A stretch of DNA of 64,000 nucleotides from an uncultured Bacillota bacterium (GCA_947426945.1 CANEFX010000003.1:1-64000); one strand, 5' to 3'; positions 44,340 to 54,064 are shown, counted from the first letter of the stretch. The notes: generated from the sequence alone by a model not told the origin. A program made the numbers and translations.

Positions 44340-46655
44340 TTACATCGCCAGAAGCTCCAGCGCCTCTCCATCAGAGACGGCCTTCAGCTGGGACACTGGC
44401 TCCTGCCAGCCCTCGATGAGCCGGACGGCAATAGCATCCTCCAGCTCTTTCTGGATGAGGCGGCGCAGATTCCGCGCGCCATAGGCTGCGGAGTAGGACT
44501 TCTTTACCAGGTAATCCAGCAGAGTTTCGTCCCAGGTGAAATTGATATCCTTCTCCTTCAGGGTGCCTACCAACTCCTTGAGCATGAGGACTGCAATACC
44601 TTTGAAATTATCCTCAGACAGCTGGTTGAAATAGACGATCTCATCCACCCGGTTAATGAACTCGGGGCGCAGGAAGTCGTTCAATGCCTTCAGGGCCCGG
44701 TCCTTGCCCTGCTCATTGGCGGTGCGGCCGAAGCCAACGGAGCCAACTTTGGTACCGCTCCCGGCGTTGGTTGTCATAACGATTACAGTGTTTTCAAAGT
44801 TTACCGTCCTGCCGTGGGCATCGGTAATGCGGCCGTCATCCAACACCTGCAGAAGGATATTCAGCACGTCGGGGTGGGCTTTCTCAATTTCATCAAAGAG
44901 AACCACGGAATAGGGTTTGCGGCGGATTTTCTCGGTAAGCTGGCCCGCCTCGTCGTAACCCACGTAGCCCGGGGGAGAGCCGATGATCCGAGAGACGGCA
45001 TGCTTCTCCATAAATTCGGACATATCCAGCCGGATAAGGGACTCGGGGGTGTCGAACAGGTCAGCGGCCAGCTGCTTGACCAGCTCGGTCTTACCCACGC
45101 CGGTGGAGCCCACAAAAATGAAGGAGACCGGCTTGCGCTTGGGAGAGATACCGACTCTTCCGCGGCGGATGGCGGCGGAGACAGCCTTTACCGCCTCGTT
45201 TTGGCCGATGACATGCTCCTCCAACCGCTGTTCCAGCTTGGCCAGCCGCTGGAACTCCTGCTCCTGGATGCGGCTGGCGGGAATGTTGGTCCACAGCTCG
45301 ATGACGTTGGCCAGATGTTCCTCGGTAAGGGCAGGATGGGCCTCGTTTTCCAGCCCTGTTTTCTCCTCCTCCAGCCGCAGCTCCAGGCTCTTGATGTCGG
45401 CCAGCCGCTTGTAGGAGTCCTCAGTGGCGGCGGCCATCATGACCTCCTTCTCCTTGGCCAGATCGGCCAGCTCTTTGTCCACCGCATTCAAGCGGGCCAG
45501 AGCCTTGTTGTGGAGGTTTACATTGGAACAGGCCTCGTCGATCAGGTCGATGGCCTTGTCAGGGAGGTAGCGGTCAGTGATGTAGCGTTCGCTCATGGTG
45601 ACGGCCAGACGGCACATGGCAGGGGAGACCTCCACCTGATGGAAGGACTCATAATAGGGGGCAATGCCCTCAATGACCTTCACGCTGTCCTCAATGGAGG
45701 GCTCCTCCACGATAACGGGCTGGAAGCGCCGCTCCAGGGCGGTATCCTTCTCAATGTGCTTGCGGTACTCGTTGAGCGTAGTGGCGCCGATGACTTGCAG
45801 TTCCCCGCGGGACAGGGCGGGCTTAAGAATATTGGCGGCGTTCATGGAGCCCTCGGCGTCTCCGGCCCCTACAATAGTGTGTACTTCGTCGATAACCAGA
45901 ATGATGTTGCCCAGCTTTTTGATCTCCTCGATGAGACCTTTCATCCGGCTTTCAAACTGGCCCCGGAACTGGGTGCCCGCCACCAGTGCAGTGAGATCCA
46001 ACAGGTAGACCTCCTTCTCCAGCAGCTTGTAGGGTACGTCCTTGTCAGCGATGCGCTGGGCCAAACCTTCGGCGATGGCAGTCTTGCCTACACCGGGCTC
46101 GCCGATGAGACAGGGATTGTTCTTCTGCCGGCGGTTGAGGATCTGTACCACCCGCTCCAGCTCCCGCTCCCGGCCGATGAGTTTATCCAGCTTACCTTCC
46201 TGGGCTCGCTGGGTCAGGGAGATGCAGTAGTTGTCCAGAAACTTGCGCTTGGCGGGTTTGGCGGCGCTCTTGTCACCCCGACCCGGAGGCGGGGCAGAGC
46301 TCTCGCCGGAGGCGGGAGAGGGGGTGGAGGAACTGCCGCCCCCGAAAAGTTGGTTGAGAAAGGGGAAGGTGGCGGTGCGGCCGTCATCTTCCTCATCGTC
46401 CTCCTCCTTGGCAGGGGACATCATGCCTTCAATACCCTCGGCGCCGCCGAAAGCGGACATCATCTCGGAAGTGAGGGTGTCCAGGTCCTCGTCGCTGATA
46501 CCCATTTTTTTCATCATGTCGTCGATGGGCTTGATCCCCATCTCCCGGGCGCACTTGAGGCACAGCCCCTCGTTCTTTGAGGTGCCGCCCTCCAGCTTTG
46601 TGATAAAGATGACCGCCACATTTTTGCCGCAGCGGCTGCACATGGTAGGCTGCAT
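44340..46655 (-). CDS. clpE: ATP-dependent Clp protease ATPase subunit ClpE
   Basis: 771 residues. An N-terminal zinc finger (C6-x-x-C9, C32-x-x-C35) replaces the double Clp-N repeat, which separates ClpE from ClpC. An acidic, Ser/Pro-rich linker (about 80-130) follows, then AAA domain 1 (Walker A GEPGVGKT near 187, Walker B VIDEVH), a UVR-like coiled middle, and AAA domain 2 (GSTGVGKTE near 505, LFDEIEKA). It unfolds damaged proteins for ClpP. A tandem heptamer upstream recalls CtsR-type regulation. Confidence 0.93.
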   Translation of the reverse strand: MQPTMCSRCGKNVAVIFITKLEGGTSKNEGLCLKCAREMGIKPIDDMMKKMGISDEDLDTLTSEMMSAFGGAEGIEGMMSPAKEEDDEEDDGRTATFPFLNQLFGGGSSSTPSPASGESSAPPPGRGDKSAAKPAKRKFLDNYCISLTQRAQEGKLDKLIGRERELERVVQILNRRQKNNPCLIGEPGVGKTAIAEGLAQRIADKDVPYKLLEKEVYLLDLTALVAGTQFRGQFESRMKGLIEEIKKLGNIILVIDEVHTIVGAGDAEGSMNAANILKPALSRGELQVIGATTLNEYRKHIEKDTALERRFQPVIVEEPSIEDSVKVIEGIAPYYESFHQVEVSPAMCRLAVTMSERYITDRYLPDKAIDLIDEACSNVNLHNKALARLNAVDKELADLAKEKEVMMAAATEDSYKRLADIKSLELRLEEEKTGLENEAHPALTEEHLANVIELWTNIPASRIQEQEFQRLAKLEQRLEEHVIGQNEAVKAVSAAIRRGRVGISPKRKPVSFIFVGSTGVGKTELVKQLAADLFDTPESLIRLDMSEFMEKHAVSRIIGSPPGYVGYDEAGQLTEKIRRKPYSVVLFDEIEKAHPDVLNILLQVLDDGRITDAHGRTVNFENTVIVMTTNAGSGTKVGSVGFGRTANEQGKDRALKALNDFLRPEFINRVDEIVYFNQLSEDNFKGIAVLMLKELVGTLKEKDINFTWDETLLDYLVKKSYSAAYGARNLRRLIQKELEDAIAVRLIEGWQEPVSQLKAVSDGEALELLAM

Positions 46656-46712
46656 GGTGAATACGCTCCTTTCGGGAAAAGTTTACGTTTGGGGAGATGG
46701 TACACCCTAATT

Positions 46713-46730
46713 ATGAACTGGGTATGAACT
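46713..46730 (-). promoter_or_regulatory. Tandem heptamer upstream of clpE
   Basis: ATGAACT at 46713-46719 and 46724-46730 (AGTTCAT twice on the clpE strand) with an 11-bp period. The layout resembles a CtsR operator but the sequence differs from GGTCAAA. Confidence 0.35.
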
Positions 46731-46751
46731 TTTCCCTGAGAAATACAGGGT

Positions 46752-47450
46752 TTACAGGAAAAATGAAAGAGGGCTCACGGTGGCAAAGAATTTCAGCAGA
46801 TAAGAGCTCTCTACGGCTGCGGGGGAAATGTAGCTGTCCGTCAGCAGCCAGACGGCGATGAACACGATCAGCGCCCCTTTGACCAGGCCCACCGCCCCGC
46901 CGCCCCAGGCGTTGACGGTGTTGAGGACGGGCAGCTTGGCCACCAGGTCCAGGGCGTGGCTGATAAAGAACCAGGCGATCAAAACGGCCACAAAGGCCAC
47001 GGCGAAGATTACCATCCGGGCGATCTGCACCGCCACAAAGTGAGCCAGCTCCTGGGCGGCGTGCGTGACGATGTCGGCGGCCTTGTCATCCACCGCTTTT
47101 TGGAAAGCATCCGCAAAGCCCTTGAAGGCTTTGGATTCCTTCAGGGGTTCCAGCAGCTCGTCAACAGGGAGCTGGGCCAGCCAGTCGGCCTCATCCCGGG
47201 AGGAAGCGCCGACCTCCGGGGCCCGTTGGTAGTAGCTGGACACCGTGTCGTGGATGCTGTTGGCGACAACAGGCTCAATAGCCTTGGCGACCGGCTCGGC
47301 CAAAGCGTTGGACAGGATACTGGCCCCGATCAGGGCCACAAAGACGGCCAGCAGGGAGCACAGCGTGAGGACAAAGCCCTTCCGGTATCCCAGCCAGAAG
47401 AAGAAGAGCAGGACCGCGGCGATGATAAGGTCGTAGATGATGTAGTTCAT
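46752..47450 (-). CDS. CvpA family membrane protein
   Basis: 232 residues. Hydrophobic segments near 3-22, 28-48, 135-158 and 170-195 with the CvpA-type starts (YDLIIAAVLLFFFWLGYRKGF) and a VNAWGGGAVGLVKGALIV segment. Members support colicin V production in E. coli and have roles in envelope processes. ATG 47450 has GGAGGAAC upstream. It overlaps nothing but starts 20 bp after the DUF5711 stop, in one run with that gene and truA. Confidence 0.85.
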   Translation of the reverse strand: MNYIIYDLIIAAVLLFFFWLGYRKGFVLTLCSLLAVFVALIGASILSNALAEPVAKAIEPVVANSIHDTVSSYYQRAPEVGASSRDEADWLAQLPVDELLEPLKESKAFKGFADAFQKAVDDKAADIVTHAAQELAHFVAVQIARMVIFAVAFVAVLIAWFFISHALDLVAKLPVLNTVNAWGGGAVGLVKGALIVFIAVWLLTDSYISPAAVESSYLLKFFATVSPLSFFL

Positions 47451-47469
47451 AGTTTGTTCCTCCAGGTTG

Positions 47470-48651
47470 TCAGGATGGGGGGATATACAGCCAGGCCTGC
47501 TGCTCGTTGGCCAGCAGGGCGGAGCCATTGGGGGCCAGATCCAGATGCCGGGCGGCCTGGGGATTGTCCAGGGCGGCGTACAGGTCGGATCCCTTGTTAT
47601 ATATGGTCAACCGGCTGCCTGTCAGCAGGGCGAAATATTCGCCGGCGGCGGCGTAGTCCAGTACCTGGCCGGCCAGAGGGACAGAGCAGACGGCCTGGGC
47701 GGCGCTGTCGATAATAACGGCCTGGGCAGCTCCGCCGGCCCGGTAGGGGCCCGTCAGGAGGAGCGCGAAACCGTCCCCCTTCAGCGAACAGCCCTTCAGA
47801 TAGTTCGGGGTGAGGAAATAGGAATTCACCGTTGTGCCGTCGGTGGAGACGGTAAGCAGCCGGTCCTCACCCAGTACCCACAGCAGATCCTCCTCGTAAT
47901 CCAGGTCCAGTACGGTGAGAGCGCCCAGTTCTACCTGGGCAGAGGGCTCCGTCTGGTCCAGGGGATAGAGGAGCAGGCGGCTGAAAAAGTTGCCGTTTTC
48001 CTGCCCCATAGTGATCACTGCCACCGACTGTCCATCGGGGGAGACAGCGGCGTCTACGGCAAAGACAGAGGACAGGCCGACGGTGATGACCTCTGTGCCC
48101 CGGCTGTTGTAGACGGTGACCGCTCCCTTGAAGCCGCTCTGCTGGGCGGTGACTGCCAGCCAGCCGCTGTCGTTTACCCGGGCGGAGAGAAGGTTGTTGC
48201 TCCCTGTCAGGGTGAGCTTGAAGGTCTCTGTGCCGCTGCGGAAAAGAAACAGGGATTGGTTGCCTGCGTCGTAAGCCACCGCGGCCGTCCGGGAAGCGGA
48301 CAGCACCGGGTTCTCCATGGACAGCACTTCCTCCGCCAGGTGTTCGCCGTCCAGACCATAGTAGTGAGCTCCGGCGGCGGAGACGGTGACCACGCCGCTG
48401 TCCAGATAGGCTGTGGACAGCTTGTCGCCCCCGGCATGGGTAAAGGGAGCGGCTTCGCCGGTCTCACTGGTGGGCATATCCCGGTAGGCCAGCCACCGCT
48501 TCAGCGCGCCCACGTTATAGGTGTCCCGGTAGACGACCAGCGCCAGGGCCCCCAGCACCAGGGCTGCCGTCACGACGAGAGCGAACAGACGGAAAAATAT
48601 ATTCGGTTTTTTGATTCGTTTGGGGGCCGGGGATTTCTGATTCTCTTTCAT
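47470..48651 (-). CDS. DUF5711 protein, membrane-anchored beta-propeller
   Basis: 393 residues. One membrane segment (about 21-42) is followed by a large outer domain with repeated short beta-blades (DGQSVAVITMG, DYEEDLLWVLGEDRLLTV), as in WD40-like propellers. This matches DUF5711, a family seen in Clostridia beside cvpA-like genes. Function unknown. It is eight bases downstream of truA on the same strand, so the three genes probably form an operon. Confidence 0.85.
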   Translation of the reverse strand: MKENQKSPAPKRIKKPNIFFRLFALVVTAALVLGALALVVYRDTYNVGALKRWLAYRDMPTSETGEAAPFTHAGGDKLSTAYLDSGVVTVSAAGAHYYGLDGEHLAEEVLSMENPVLSASRTAAVAYDAGNQSLFLFRSGTETFKLTLTGSNNLLSARVNDSGWLAVTAQQSGFKGAVTVYNSRGTEVITVGLSSVFAVDAAVSPDGQSVAVITMGQENGNFFSRLLLYPLDQTEPSAQVELGALTVLDLDYEEDLLWVLGEDRLLTVSTDGTTVNSYFLTPNYLKGCSLKGDGFALLLTGPYRAGGAAQAVIIDSAAQAVCSVPLAGQVLDYAAAGEYFALLTGSRLTIYNKGSDLYAALDNPQAARHLDLAPNGSALLANEQQAWLYIPPS

Positions 48652-48658
48652 ACTCTAC

Positions 48659-49411
48659 TTATAAAATATCCTCTTCATACCACAATTTTGTCATGTAAAG
48701 CCCTCCCGGGGGAACAGTAGGCCCGGCCAGGGTTCGGTTGCCCGACTCCAGAATGGCGGGAATGTCCTCCGGAGCCAGCTTTCCCTCGGCGGCGTAGACG
48801 ACGGTGCCCACCATGGCCCTTACCATGTTGTACAGAAAGCCGTTGGCGCACACCCGGCATTCTATCAGGTCGCCCTGGCGCTCCACGTCGAACCAGTACA
48901 CCGTCCGAACGGTGGTTCTGGTCTCGGTGCCCACCGAGCGCACTGCCCGAAAGTCGTGGGTGCCTACGAACTGCTCCGCCGCCCGGGCCATAACGGTCTC
49001 GTCCAGCCGTCTGGGGTAGAACCAGGCCCGATTGACATAAAACGGATTACCCAGACGGGAATTGTAAATCCGATAAGTGTACTCCTTCTTCCGGCAGGAG
49101 CCGATGGCGTTGAACGCCTCCGGTACCTGGGCGGCCTTGACCACCACGATGTCGTCGGGCAGACGGGTGTTTACCGCCAAAGGGAGCTTGTCCAGCGGGA
49201 TGCGGGAGGTGGTGCGGAAGTTGGCCACATATACCTCGGCGTGGACCCCCGCGTCGGTGCGGCCCGCCCCGGTGCACTTCACCGGGTGGCCCACTGTGGC
49301 CGCCAGCGCCCTTTCCAGCGTTTCCGCCACAGAAACTGCGTTTTTCTGTACCTGCCACCCGTGGTAGGCCGTGCCGTTGTACATCAGTTTTAAAGCAATG
49401 TTGCGTTCCAT
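48659..49411 (-). CDS. truA: tRNA pseudouridine38-40 synthase
   Basis: 250 residues. GAGRTDAGVHA (near 50-60) contains the catalytic Asp; YNGTAYHGWQ at the start and FLYNMVRAMVG (near 195) complete the TruA pattern. It modifies U38-40 in tRNA anticodon arms. ATG 49411 matches the family start; the longer frame would run into the extragenic repeat upstream. Confidence 0.95.
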   Translation of the reverse strand: MERNIALKLMYNGTAYHGWQVQKNAVSVAETLERALAATVGHPVKCTGAGRTDAGVHAEVYVANFRTTSRIPLDKLPLAVNTRLPDDIVVVKAAQVPEAFNAIGSCRKKEYTYRIYNSRLGNPFYVNRAWFYPRRLDETVMARAAEQFVGTHDFRAVRSVGTETRTTVRTVYWFDVERQGDLIECRVCANGFLYNMVRAMVGTVVYAAEGKLAPEDIPAILESGNRTLAGPTVPPGGLYMTKLWYEEDIL

Positions 49412-49446
49412 CGTAAAAACCTTTCGTCCCGCCCGCAGGCGGCAAA

Positions 49447-49626
49447 GCCTTCTTTGGCAAAGGAGGTGGCATCCGCAAAGCGGATGACGGAGAATTGTGT
49501 TTCGCAAAGCGAAACATATGAAATAAACAAGGTTTTCGCAGATGCAGGCTTTGTTTCACACATTTCGCCTGCGGCGAAATACAATCCCCACCGCCCTCCG
49601 GGCGGAGCCCCTTTGCCTAAGGGGCC
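49447..49626 (-). repeat. Hairpin-rich extragenic repeat, copy 1
   Basis: A 180-bp segment with at least five short hairpins (for example GCATCCGC-AAA-GCGGATG, TTTCGC-AAA-GCGAAA, CCGCCC-TCC-GGGCGG and GCCCCTT-TGCCT-AAGGGGC). Read on the minus strand it aligns with the segment at 51946-52112 over its whole length, including a shared GCAAAACCTTGTTTA-like core and a TATGTTT block. It carries no gene and resembles a MITE or REP-type element. Confidence 0.7.
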
Positions 49627-49636
49627 TTTCTTGCGC

Positions 49637-49858
49637 TCACCTGTTGACTTCCCGCTTATCCGTCAGGCCCAGCAGGTAATCGGTGCTGACGTGGAAGAAT
49701 TTGGCGATCTCAATCAAGCCAAGGACTGTGGGGTAGTTTTGGCCGTACTCGTATTGCTGATAACCACGCAGCTTCATACCGAAGATTTCAGCCATTTCCC
49801 GCTGTTTATATCGGTTCTCCTGGCGCAGTAATTTGAGCCGTTCAGAAAAAATAGACAT
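49637..49858 (-). CDS. XRE family regulator, small
   Basis: 73 residues, a single HTH_3 domain: RLKLLRQENRYKQREMAEIFGMKLRGYQQYEYGQNYPTV followed by ALAKFF-like IEIAKFFHVSTDYLLG. It likely binds the divergent promoter region shared with the 87-residue gene. The end of its frame abuts the extragenic repeat. Confidence 0.85.
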   Translation of the reverse strand: MSIFSERLKLLRQENRYKQREMAEIFGMKLRGYQQYEYGQNYPTVLGLIEIAKFFHVSTDYLLGLTDKREVNR

Positions 49859-49875
49859 AAATATCCCTCATACAC

Positions 49876-49903
49876 TTGACATACTGAAAAAACGCGCTAT
49901 AAT
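49876..49903 (+). promoter_or_regulatory. Promoter of the DUF6809-like gene
   Basis: TTGACA (49876-49881), 16-bp spacer, TATAAT (49898-49903). ATACTG occurs at 49881-49886 and 49904-49909, flanking the -10, and may be the XRE binding site. Confidence 0.75.
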
Positions 49904-49935
49904 ATACTGTAAATACACATAAAGAAGGTGCAACC

Positions 49936-50199
49936 ATGAACGATATCCTTTATACCCTGTTCCAGGATAACATTGAGCTGCCGGGGAAGATTTACGAGTT
50001 TTGTAAGGAAAACCCGGAATTTTGCCGGGCGGAACAGGAATTTGAAGCTATCAGTGAACAGAATGCAAAAAAGCTGGGCTGGGAGCTGTACCTTGAGTTT
50101 GAGGGGATCCAGTCCTGGTACATGGCCAACCTGGTCAACGCCTATTATCTCTTTGGATTGGGCCTGCGTCAAGAGGTTTTGGCAGCATTAGGTGTTTAA
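49936..50199 (+). CDS. Small uncharacterised protein, DUF6809-like
   Basis: 87 residues, mostly helical, acidic. The start MNDILYTLF and the end NAYYLFGLGLRQEV fit the pattern of small clostridial DUF6809-type proteins; the assignment is from memory of pattern only. AGAAGG precedes the ATG. It is divergent from the XRE gene and its last bases overlap the convergent ecfT by four bases. Function unknown; the pairing with an XRE gene is typical of regulatory or phage-derived cassettes. Confidence 0.65.
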   Translation: MNDILYTLFQDNIELPGKIYEFCKENPEFCRAEQEFEAISEQNAKKLGWELYLEFEGIQSWYMANLVNAYYLFGLGLRQEVLAALGV

Positions 50200-51005
50200 A
50201 AGCCAAAATGACCTAAAATTCCAACCCCAACAGTAATTGTTAGGAAGAGGAACAGGGTAAAGTAGTCTGCCCCCTTGTATTTCAGCTGCCGCAGGCGGGT
50301 GCGGCCCTCGCCGCCGTGGTAGCAGCGGCACTCCATCGCGGTGGCCAGCTCGTCGGCCCGGCGGAAGGCGGAAATAAACAGGGGCACCAGCAGAGGCAGC
50401 AGGGCCTTGGCCCGCTGGATCAGGCTTCCGCTCTCAAAGTCGGCCCCCCGGGCTCGCTGGGCGGACATGATCTTGTCGGTCTCTTCAATCAGGGTGGGAA
50501 TAAACCGCAGGGCGATGGACATCATCATGGCCAGCTCGTGGACGGGTACTTTCACTTTCTTCAGAGGTCCCAGAAGGGCCTCCAGCCCGTCAGTGAGCAG
50601 GATGGGAGAGGTGGTGTAGGTGAGCAGGAAGGTCCCGGAAATAAGCATCATGATCCGGACGACCATAAAAAAGGCCCGGTATACCCCTTCCAGAGTGATG
50701 GTGAAGATCCAGAAATGGGCCAGTACTGTGTTCCCCGGGGTATAGAACAGGTTGAGTACCGCAGTGAACGCCACGATAAACAGCACCGGCTTCAGTCCCC
50801 GAAAGACGGACTTGGGGGGCACCCTTGAGACAGCGATGGAGCCGGCCAGCACCAGGAACATAATAGCGTAAGTGACAAACCAGCTGGCCAGAAACAGGGC
50901 TACGATATACAGCACCACACAGATTAGCTTGGTGCGGGGGTCCAGGCGGTGGACCGGGGAGTTTCCCGGGAAATACTGGCCCAGGGTAATATCCTTCAGC
51001 GCCAT
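50196..51005 (-). CDS. ecfT: ECF transporter transmembrane protein EcfT
   Basis: 269 residues with five to six membrane segments and two coupling helices. The first Ala-Arg-Gly motif is intact (AQRARGADF, near 175); in the second, AMECRCYHGG (near 222), Cys replaces the usual Ala. EcfT links the two ATPases to exchangeable S-components that bind vitamins or metals. No S-component is nearby, so this is a shared group II module. Its ATG directly follows the ecfA2 stop. Confidence 0.93.
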   Translation of the reverse strand: MALKDITLGQYFPGNSPVHRLDPRTKLICVVLYIVALFLASWFVTYAIMFLVLAGSIAVSRVPPKSVFRGLKPVLFIVAFTAVLNLFYTPGNTVLAHFWIFTITLEGVYRAFFMVVRIMMLISGTFLLTYTTSPILLTDGLEALLGPLKKVKVPVHELAMMMSIALRFIPTLIEETDKIMSAQRARGADFESGSLIQRAKALLPLLVPLFISAFRRADELATAMECRCYHGGEGRTRLRQLKYKGADYFTLFLFLTITVGVGILGHFGF

Positions 51006-51896
51006 TCAGTCCACCCCCTTTCTCTTATCGGAAGCGGTCTGTTTTATTTTCAGGATATCCAGAATAGCGGTCTTGGCCTGGTCCAGGGTGTAGACCGACG
51101 GGTCGATGTCCACCCCCATGGCGCGCAGCCGGTGAAACACCCGGGTGAGCTGAGGAGTGCCCAACCCCATCTGTTCCAGCTCGTTTCCGTGCTGAAAGAC
51201 CTCACGAGGTGTGCCCTGGAAGGGGATTTTTCCGTCGTTGACGGCCACAAGCCGGTCTACCGACCGGGCTACCTCCTCCATGGAGTGGGACACCAGGATG
51301 ATAGTGGCGTTGTGGGCCTGGTGGTACTCCCGGATATTGCCCAGGATGGACTCCACCCCTTCCGGGTCCAGCCCGGCGGTGGGCTCGTCCAGAATCAGCA
51401 CTTTGGGCTCCATGGCAATCACCCCCGCGATGGCCACCCGGCGCTTCTGGCCGCCGGACAACTCAAAGGGGGATTTTTCCAGCTGGTCGTCCCGCAGGCC
51501 TACAAAGTAGGCCGCCGCCCGAACCCGGCGGTCAATTTCCTTCTCGTCCAAGCCCATGTTTTTGGGGCCGAAGGAGATGTCCTTGTACACCGTCTCCTCA
51601 AAGAGCTGGTATTCCGGATACTGGAACACCAGCCCCACCTGGAACCGGGTCCGCTTGGTGACCTTGGGGTCAGACCAGATATCCGTGTCCTGGAACAGCA
51701 CCATTCCCGAGGTGGGCTTGAGCAGGGCGTTGAGATGCTGAATCAGGGTGGATTTACCCGAACCGGTGTGGCCAATGATCCCCAGGTACTCCCCGGGGTA
51801 GGCGCAGAAATTTACGCCGTCCAGGGCCGTGTGCTCAAAGGGCGTCCCGGCGGAGTAGATGTGGGTGAGATTTTTGGTTTCAATGATAGGTTCCAT
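51006..51896 (-). CDS. ecfA2: ECF transporter ATPase EcfA2
   Basis: 296 residues. Walker A GHTGSGKST (near 42), Q-loop FQYPEYQLFEETV, signature LSGGQKRR, Walker B VLILDEPTAGLDP and the C-terminal EcfA dimerisation region. The YPEYQLF form of the Q-loop is characteristic of EcfA2. ATG 51896 has AAAGGATG upstream; the longer frame is read-through from the extragenic repeat. 243 bp separate it from ecfA1. Confidence 0.93.
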   Translation of the reverse strand: MEPIIETKNLTHIYSAGTPFEHTALDGVNFCAYPGEYLGIIGHTGSGKSTLIQHLNALLKPTSGMVLFQDTDIWSDPKVTKRTRFQVGLVFQYPEYQLFEETVYKDISFGPKNMGLDEKEIDRRVRAAAYFVGLRDDQLEKSPFELSGGQKRRVAIAGVIAMEPKVLILDEPTAGLDPEGVESILGNIREYHQAHNATIILVSHSMEEVARSVDRLVAVNDGKIPFQGTPREVFQHGNELEQMGLGTPQLTRVFHRLRAMGVDIDPSVYTLDQAKTAILDILKIKQTASDKRKGVD

Positions 51897-51945
51897 GGAT
51901 GGTACATCCTTTATATTTGGTACACGCCCAAGGGGTCGCGTCCTG

Positions 51946-52112
51946 GGCCTCCTTTGGAAAGGAGGTGACTTCAAAGGGGGCAAAGGATTGCATTTGGGCG
52001 AAGCCGAAATATGCAAAGCAAATTCAACTTTGCAAAACCTTGTTTACTTCGTATGTTTGCTTCGTGAACGCAATCCTAAGTCGGCTCCGCCGACAGCTCC
52101 TTTCAAAAGGCG
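51946..52112 (+). repeat. Hairpin-rich extragenic repeat, copy 2, inside the ecf operon
   Basis: Begins with a perfect hairpin CCTCCTTT-GG-AAAGGAGG, has the shared core GCAAAACCTTGTTTA and TATGTTT block, and ends in CTCCTTT-CA-AAAGG. It aligns in the opposite orientation to 49447-49626. It fills most of the gap between ecfA1 and ecfA2, genes that are usually contiguous. Confidence 0.7.
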
Positions 52113-52139
52113 TTTTTTTCGCTGCGGCAGGACGGGGGG

Positions 52140-52988
52140 TTATCGCAGCAGTTCATACAGCGCCTGAGCGCACTCCTCGTCGGAGAGGGCGTCCAGGGGG
52201 ACGTTAAAGCCCTCCTGCCGCAGCTCCCAGAGCAGTTGGGTCGTCTGCGGGACGGTGAGCCCCACCTGCCGCAGTGCCTCCACCTGGGAGAAAACTTCTT
52301 TCGGCGCGCCGTCGGCGACGACTGTCCCTTTGGCCATGACAATCAGCCGATCAGATTGAGCGGCCTCGTCCATGTGGTGGGTAATGAGGACCACTGTGAC
52401 CCCGCGCTCCCGATTCAGCTCCTTGATGGTGCGCAGCACATCCTTCCGGCCGATGGGGTCCAGCATGGCAGTAGGCTCATCCAGCACGATGCACCTGGGC
52501 CGCATGGCGATTACCCCCGCAATAGCCACCCGCTGTTTCTGCCCGCCGGAGAGGAGGTGGGGGGCGTGCTCCCGATAGTCGTACATGTTCACGGCTTTCA
52601 GCGCATCGTCCACCCGCCGGCGAATCTCCGCCGGGGGGACCCCAAGGTTTTCCGGGGCGAAAGCGACATCCTCCTCCACCACGTTGGCCACAATCTGGTT
52701 GTCCGGGTTCTGGAACACCATGCCTACCGTCCGGCGGATATCCAGCAGCCTGTCCTCATCAGCGGTGTCAATGCCGTCCACATACACCGTTCCCCCGGAG
52801 GGCAGGAGAATGGCGTTCATGTGCTTGGCCAGGGTGGACTTGCCGGAACCGTTGTGGCCCAGCACGGCCACGAAGGAGCCCTCCTCAATGGACAGGCTCA
52901 CTCCGTCCAGCACCATTGGGGTTGTTCCCTCTTCAGCGGCGGGATAGGAGAAGCGTAAGCCTTCGGTTTTGATAATTGCGTTACTCAT
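52140..52988 (-). CDS. ecfA1: ECF transporter ATPase EcfA1
   Basis: 282 residues. Walker [10 protein letters not shown] (near 44), Q-loop [19 protein letters not shown], typical of EcfA1, signature LSGGQKQR, Walker [14 protein letters not shown]. It pairs with EcfA2 to form the ATPase of the ECF core. ATG 52988 has AAGGTG upstream and starts 14 bp after the stop of the methyltransferase gene on the same strand. Confidence 0.93.
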   Translation of the reverse strand: MSNAIIKTEGLRFSYPAAEEGTTPMVLDGVSLSIEEGSFVAVLGHNGSGKSTLAKHMNAILLPSGGTVYVDGIDTADEDRLLDIRRTVGMVFQNPDNQIVANVVEEDVAFAPENLGVPPAEIRRRVDDALKAVNMYDYREHAPHLLSGGQKQRVAIAGVIAMRPRCIVLDEPTAMLDPIGRKDVLRTIKELNRERGVTVVLITHHMDEAAQSDRLIVMAKGTVVADGAPKEVFSQVEALRQVGLTVPQTTQLLWELRQEGFNVPLDALSDEECAQALYELLR

Positions 52989-53002
52989 AAAAACACCTTG
53001 AA

Positions 53003-53869
53003 TCAGCGGTTTTTGATCCATCTGCCTGTGGCGCCGCAGGGGAGAGCCAGTCCGGTCTGGGTGACGGGCAGACCCAGCTCGTCAGAGACGGTGTGTCCAC
53101 TGAATTTTTTGGAGATGATGCACTCCAGAATATAGGTCACCACGCTGGGGGCCAGACCGGTAGTGTAGGAGTTTAAAATAACGAACAGAGGGTCGTCGGA
53201 CAGCACGCCGGATACCAGCTCCACAAAGGGGTACAGGTTTTCCTCCAGCTTCCAAACCTCGCCGGTAGGCCCCCGGCCGTAGGAGGGGGGGTCCATGATG
53301 ATGGCGTCGTACCTCCGGCCCCGGCGGATCTCCCGCTCTACAAACTTGCCACAGTCGTCTACAATCCAACGGATGGGGGCGCTCTCCAGCCCGGAGCTTT
53401 TGGCGTTCTCCCTGGCCCATTGGACCATCCCCTTTGCGGCGTCCACATGGCATACAGAAGCACCGGCGGCGGCGCAGGCCACGGTGGCCCCGCCGGTGTA
53501 GGCAAAGAGATTCAGCACGCTTATTGGCCGACCGGCGCTTCTGATCTGTTCCCGGGCAAAATCCCAGTTGGCCGCCTGTTCAGGAAAGAGGCCGGTATGC
53601 TTGAAATTCATGGGCTTTACGTTGAAGGTGAGATCTCCATAGGACACCGTCCACCGCTCCGGCATGGATCTGTTGACCCACTGCCCGCCCCCACTGGAGG
53701 AGCGGGCATACCGCCCGGCATTTTTCTTCCAACCGGGGTGGAGCCGGGGAGTGCTCCAAATGGCCTGTGGGTCGGGCCGGACCAGCAGCTGATCCCCCCA
53801 GCGCTCCAGTTTCTCCCCACGGCCGCAGTCGACGAGCTCATAGTCGCTCCACTTGTCAGACAGCCACAT
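53003..53869 (-). CDS. Class I SAM-dependent methyltransferase (RlmI/RlmK-like)
   Basis: 288 residues. SAM motif [17 protein letters not shown] (near 118), [14 protein letters not shown] (near 143) and catalytic motif [10 protein letters not shown] (near 191) place it in the Methyltrans_SAM group of rRNA m5C methyltransferases, here without an N-terminal PUA domain. Target rRNA position unknown. It leads the transcript into ecfA1 and has a good promoter. Confidence 0.85.
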   Translation of the reverse strand: MWLSDKWSDYELVDCGRGEKLERWGDQLLVRPDPQAIWSTPRLHPGWKKNAGRYARSSSGGGQWVNRSMPERWTVSYGDLTFNVKPMNFKHTGLFPEQAANWDFAREQIRSAGRPISVLNLFAYTGGATVACAAAGASVCHVDAAKGMVQWARENAKSSGLESAPIRWIVDDCGKFVEREIRRGRRYDAIIMDPPSYGRGPTGEVWKLEENLYPFVELVSGVLSDDPLFVILNSYTTGLAPSVVTYILECIISKKFSGHTVSDELGLPVTQTGLALPCGATGRWIKNR

Positions 53870-53911
53870 AACCGAAATACCCCCTGGAAAAATATGTCCT
53901 GAAACTAGGAT

Positions 53912-53940
53912 AGTATATCATTTTGGGGGCGTTCCGTCAA
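53912..53940 (-). promoter_or_regulatory. Promoter of the methyltransferase-ecf operon
   Basis: TTGACG (53940-53935), 17-bp spacer, TATACT (53917-53912) on the minus strand. Confidence 0.7.
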
Positions 53941-53979
53941 TGAAATACAAGGGATTTTGCGGGAATGACAGAGAAGTGA

Positions 53980-54008
53980 TTGTATTTTGCGGCCGACTGT
54001 GATAAAAT
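53980..54008 (+). promoter_or_regulatory. Promoter of the DivIVA-like gene
   Basis: TTGTAT (53980-53985), 17-bp spacer, TAAAAT (54003-54008). Confidence 0.65.
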
Positions 54009-54064
54009 ATCTCTAACAATGACAAAATTACCGGCCCGAACGGCCGTTTTGAGAGGTGCGAAAG

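Noticed and set aside
44334-46580. 748-codon plus-strand frame
   Set aside because: Antisense to clpE, whose Walker motifs and zinc finger are unambiguous.
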